From Candidatus Aerophobota bacterium (GTDB lineage Bacteria; Aerophobota; Aerophobia; Aerophobales; AE-B3A): a DNA stretch of 7,260 nt. Below, piece by piece: positions 6,006 through 7,260 of the stretch. A model generated the notes under the pieces. That model was not told the origin of the DNA. It saw only the letters and a program-made list of their open reading frames with translations, and searched no databases. A program made the translations under genes and the position numbers. Each line of letters opens with the position of its first letter. Positions within the stretch are counted from its first letter, which is position 1. Location of the stretch: NCBI GenBank assembly GCA_030616535.1, contig JAUWXE010000053.1:1-7260 (forward strand). The letters run 5' to 3'.

Positions 6006-6932
6006 GTGGCAAAGATAGCCGATGACATTACCGGACTGATAGGAAGAACCCCCCTGGTTAGATTAAATAGGATTGCCAGGGGCCTGAGAGCAGAAGTAGT
6101 CGGAAAGCTTGAATCTTTTAACCCTTGCGGGTCAGTGAAGGACCGAATAGGCCTTTCCATGATTGAGGCAGCGGAGAAGGAAGGCCTGATCAATCATGAT
6201 ACCATCATTGTTGAGCCAACCAGTGGCAATACTGGCATTGCTTTAGCCCTTGTGGCTTCTGTAAAAGGTTATAAATTAATTCTCACTATGCCCGACACTA
6301 TGAGTATTGAGAGAAGGGGCTTGCTCAGAGCTTTTGGAGCAGAACTCATCTTAACCCCTGGTTCAGAAGGAATGAAGGGAGCGGTGAGAAAGGCAGAAGA
6401 GCTAGCCAGTAACAAACCCAGGGTCTTTATCCCCCAACAGTTTAAGAATCCAGCTAATCCGGCTATACACCGCCAAACCACGGCTAAAGAGATCTGGGAA
6501 GACACCGATGGCAGAATAGATATACTAATAAGTGGTGTAGGAACAGGAGGAACCCTTACCGGCGTGACCCAGGTAATAAAGAAAAAAAAGCCTGATTTTA
6601 AGGTAGTTGCGGTAGAACCAGCTGAGTCAGCAGTCCTTTCCGGTGAATCACCCGGATCCCATAAGATTCAAGGAATCGGAGCTGGCTTCATACCAGAGGT
6701 CCTAGAGGTAGGACTAATCGACGAGGTTATCAAGGTGAAAAGTGAGGAGGCAATTATTAGCACCCGCAGATTAATTAAGGAAGAGGGCATTCTAGCCGGG
6801 GTCTCCTCAGGAGCAGCAGTCTTTGCCGCATTAAAGGTGGCCAAAAGAGCTGAATCCACAGGAAAGCTAATTGTGGTCATATTACCTGACACCGGGGAAA
6901 GATATTTGAGTACGGAATTATTTAGCGGATAG
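6006..6932 (+). CDS. cysK: Cysteine synthase A (O-acetylserine sulfhydrylase)
   Basis: 308 residues, a full-length fold type II PLP enzyme that makes cysteine from O-acetylserine and sulfide. Motifs in order: IGRTPLVRL (12-20), ESFNPCGSVKDR (36-47) with PLP lysine K45, the substrate loop PTSGNTG (71-77), the phosphate-binding GVGTGGTLTG (177-186), SSGAA (267-271) with S268 at the PLP ring nitrogen, and PDTGERYLST (294-303). There is no cystathionine beta-synthase regulatory domain, and the N-terminus matches short CysK forms. The GTG start is supported by the strong ribosome site at 5991-6000; no in-frame ATG lies nearby. Placement beside a homocysteine-synthesis gene and downstream of a cysteine desulfurase suggests it feeds both cysteine demand and persulfide formation. 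Use of another sulfur donor, such as a carrier thiocarboxylate (CysM-like), cannot be judged from motifs alone. Confidence 0.94.
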   Translation: MAKIADDITGLIGRTPLVRLNRIARGLRAEVVGKLESFNPCGSVKDRIGLSMIEAAEKEGLINHDTIIVEPTSGNTGIALALVASVKGYKLILTMPDTMSIERRGLLRAFGAELILTPGSEGMKGAVRKAEELASNKPRVFIPQQFKNPANPAIHRQTTAKEIWEDTDGRIDILISGVGTGGTLTGVTQVIKKKKPDFKVVAVEPAESAVLSGESPGSHKIQGIGAGFIPEVLEVGLIDEVIKVKSEEAIISTRRLIKEEGILAGVSSGAAVFAALKVAKRAESTGKLIVVILPDTGERYLSTELFSG

Positions 6933-6942
6933 GGAGGAAAAA

Positions 6943-7260
6943 GTGGCCAAGACACTGGCTGAAATTAACGAGAAGATAAAAAAGGGTAAGGCGGTAGTGG
7001 TGACGGCAGAAGAGATCATTGATCTAGTGGATGAAAAAGGAATCGAAAAAGCTGCCCAGGAGGTAGATGTGGTAACCAGCGCCACCTTTGGGCCTATGTG
7101 CTCATCCGGTATCTATCTTAATATCGGACATTCCAAACCCAAGATCAAGCTGGGGGGAGGCAAGGCTTATCTCAATGAAGTCCCTGTTTACACAGGCCTC
7201 GCGGCAGTCGATATTTACCTCGGGGCTACGGCCCGTCCCGATGATGACCCCAGGAACAGA
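6943..7260 (+). CDS. DUF39 / COG1900 homocysteine biosynthesis protein (partial, 3' end beyond window)
   Basis: An open frame of 106 codons runs off the right edge with no stop. It starts at GTG 6943 behind AGGGAGG (6931-6937), a ribosome site that overlaps the cysK stop. Translation begins MAKTLAEINEKIKKGKA, continues with VVTAEEIIDLV (19-29), VDVVTSATFGPMCSSG (41-56), IGHSKPKIKLGGG (61-73), YLNEVPVYTGLAAVDIYLGAT (76-96). This closely follows the N-terminal part of Methanosarcina MA1821, the DUF39 protein needed to turn aspartate semialdehyde into homocysteine with a sulfide-level sulfur donor. C53 in the MCSSG motif corresponds to the cysteine reported as essential there. The missing part should show whether CBS or ferredoxin domains follow. 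The 10-base gap after cysK implies one operon for cysteine and homocysteine. The family call is firm; the exact reaction in this organism is inferred. Confidence 0.9.
   Translation, partial: MAKTLAEINEKIKKGKAVVVTAEEIIDLVDEKGIEKAAQEVDVVTSATFGPMCSSGIYLNIGHSKPKIKLGGGKAYLNEVPVYTGLAAVDIYLGATARPDDDPRNR

Overview
The window reads as one long, tightly packed, plus-strand gene block from an anaerobic bacterium. It holds eight complete genes and one gene cut by the right edge. The theme is sulfur handling. In order: an Rrf2/IscR-type regulator, a NifS/IscS-type cysteine desulfurase, a MoaD/ThiS-type ubiquitin-like sulfur carrier, its MoeB/ThiF-type (E1-like) activating enzyme, the formate-dehydrogenase sulfurtransferase FdhD, a BshA-like family 4 glycosyltransferase, quinolinate synthase NadA (an Fe-S enzyme), a CysK-type cysteine synthase, and the first 106 codons of a DUF39 protein (COG1900, aspartate-semialdehyde sulfurtransferase / homocysteine biosynthesis family). 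No RNA gene, mobile element, CRISPR array or convincing Rho-independent terminator was seen.

Organism: moderate to low GC, TTG and GTG starts alongside ATG, strong purine-rich ribosome sites, and sigma70-like promoter boxes indicate a bacterium. FdhD (formate dehydrogenase maturation), an Fe-S-type Rrf2 regulator and DUF39 (common in methanogens, sulfate reducers, clostridia and uncultured anaerobic phyla) suggest an anaerobe. The sequence does not allow me to name the phylum.

Layout: 1-162 is a leader with two good sigma70-like promoters. Each has a CTTGAC half-site resembling IscR/Rrf2 operators laid over its -35 box, which suggests autoregulation. 163-1821 is the regulator plus desulfurase pair. 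1822-1948 is a 127-base gap with a 7-bp inverted repeat. 1949-3826 is the carrier, E1 and FdhD block, visibly more AT-rich than its flanks, with a possibly structured 80-base gap before fdhD. 3834-4922 (bshA-like) follows fdhD after 7 bases. 5007-5933 is nadA. 6006-7260 is cysK followed after 10 bases by the DUF39 gene.

How the genes may work together (inference): the desulfurase makes protein-bound persulfide. That sulfur could go to Fe-S clusters (NadA and the regulator itself), to FdhD for the molybdenum or tungsten cofactor of formate dehydrogenase, and to the carrier thiocarboxylate used for molybdopterin or another product. It could also supply the DUF39 enzyme for homocysteine. CysK regenerates cysteine, the desulfurase substrate. 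The BshA-like enzyme would fit as the first step of a cysteine-based low-molecular-weight thiol. Each family is known. The possible novelty is the assembly of the block, its regulator's altered cluster-binding residues, and the unresolved client of the carrier/E1 pair.
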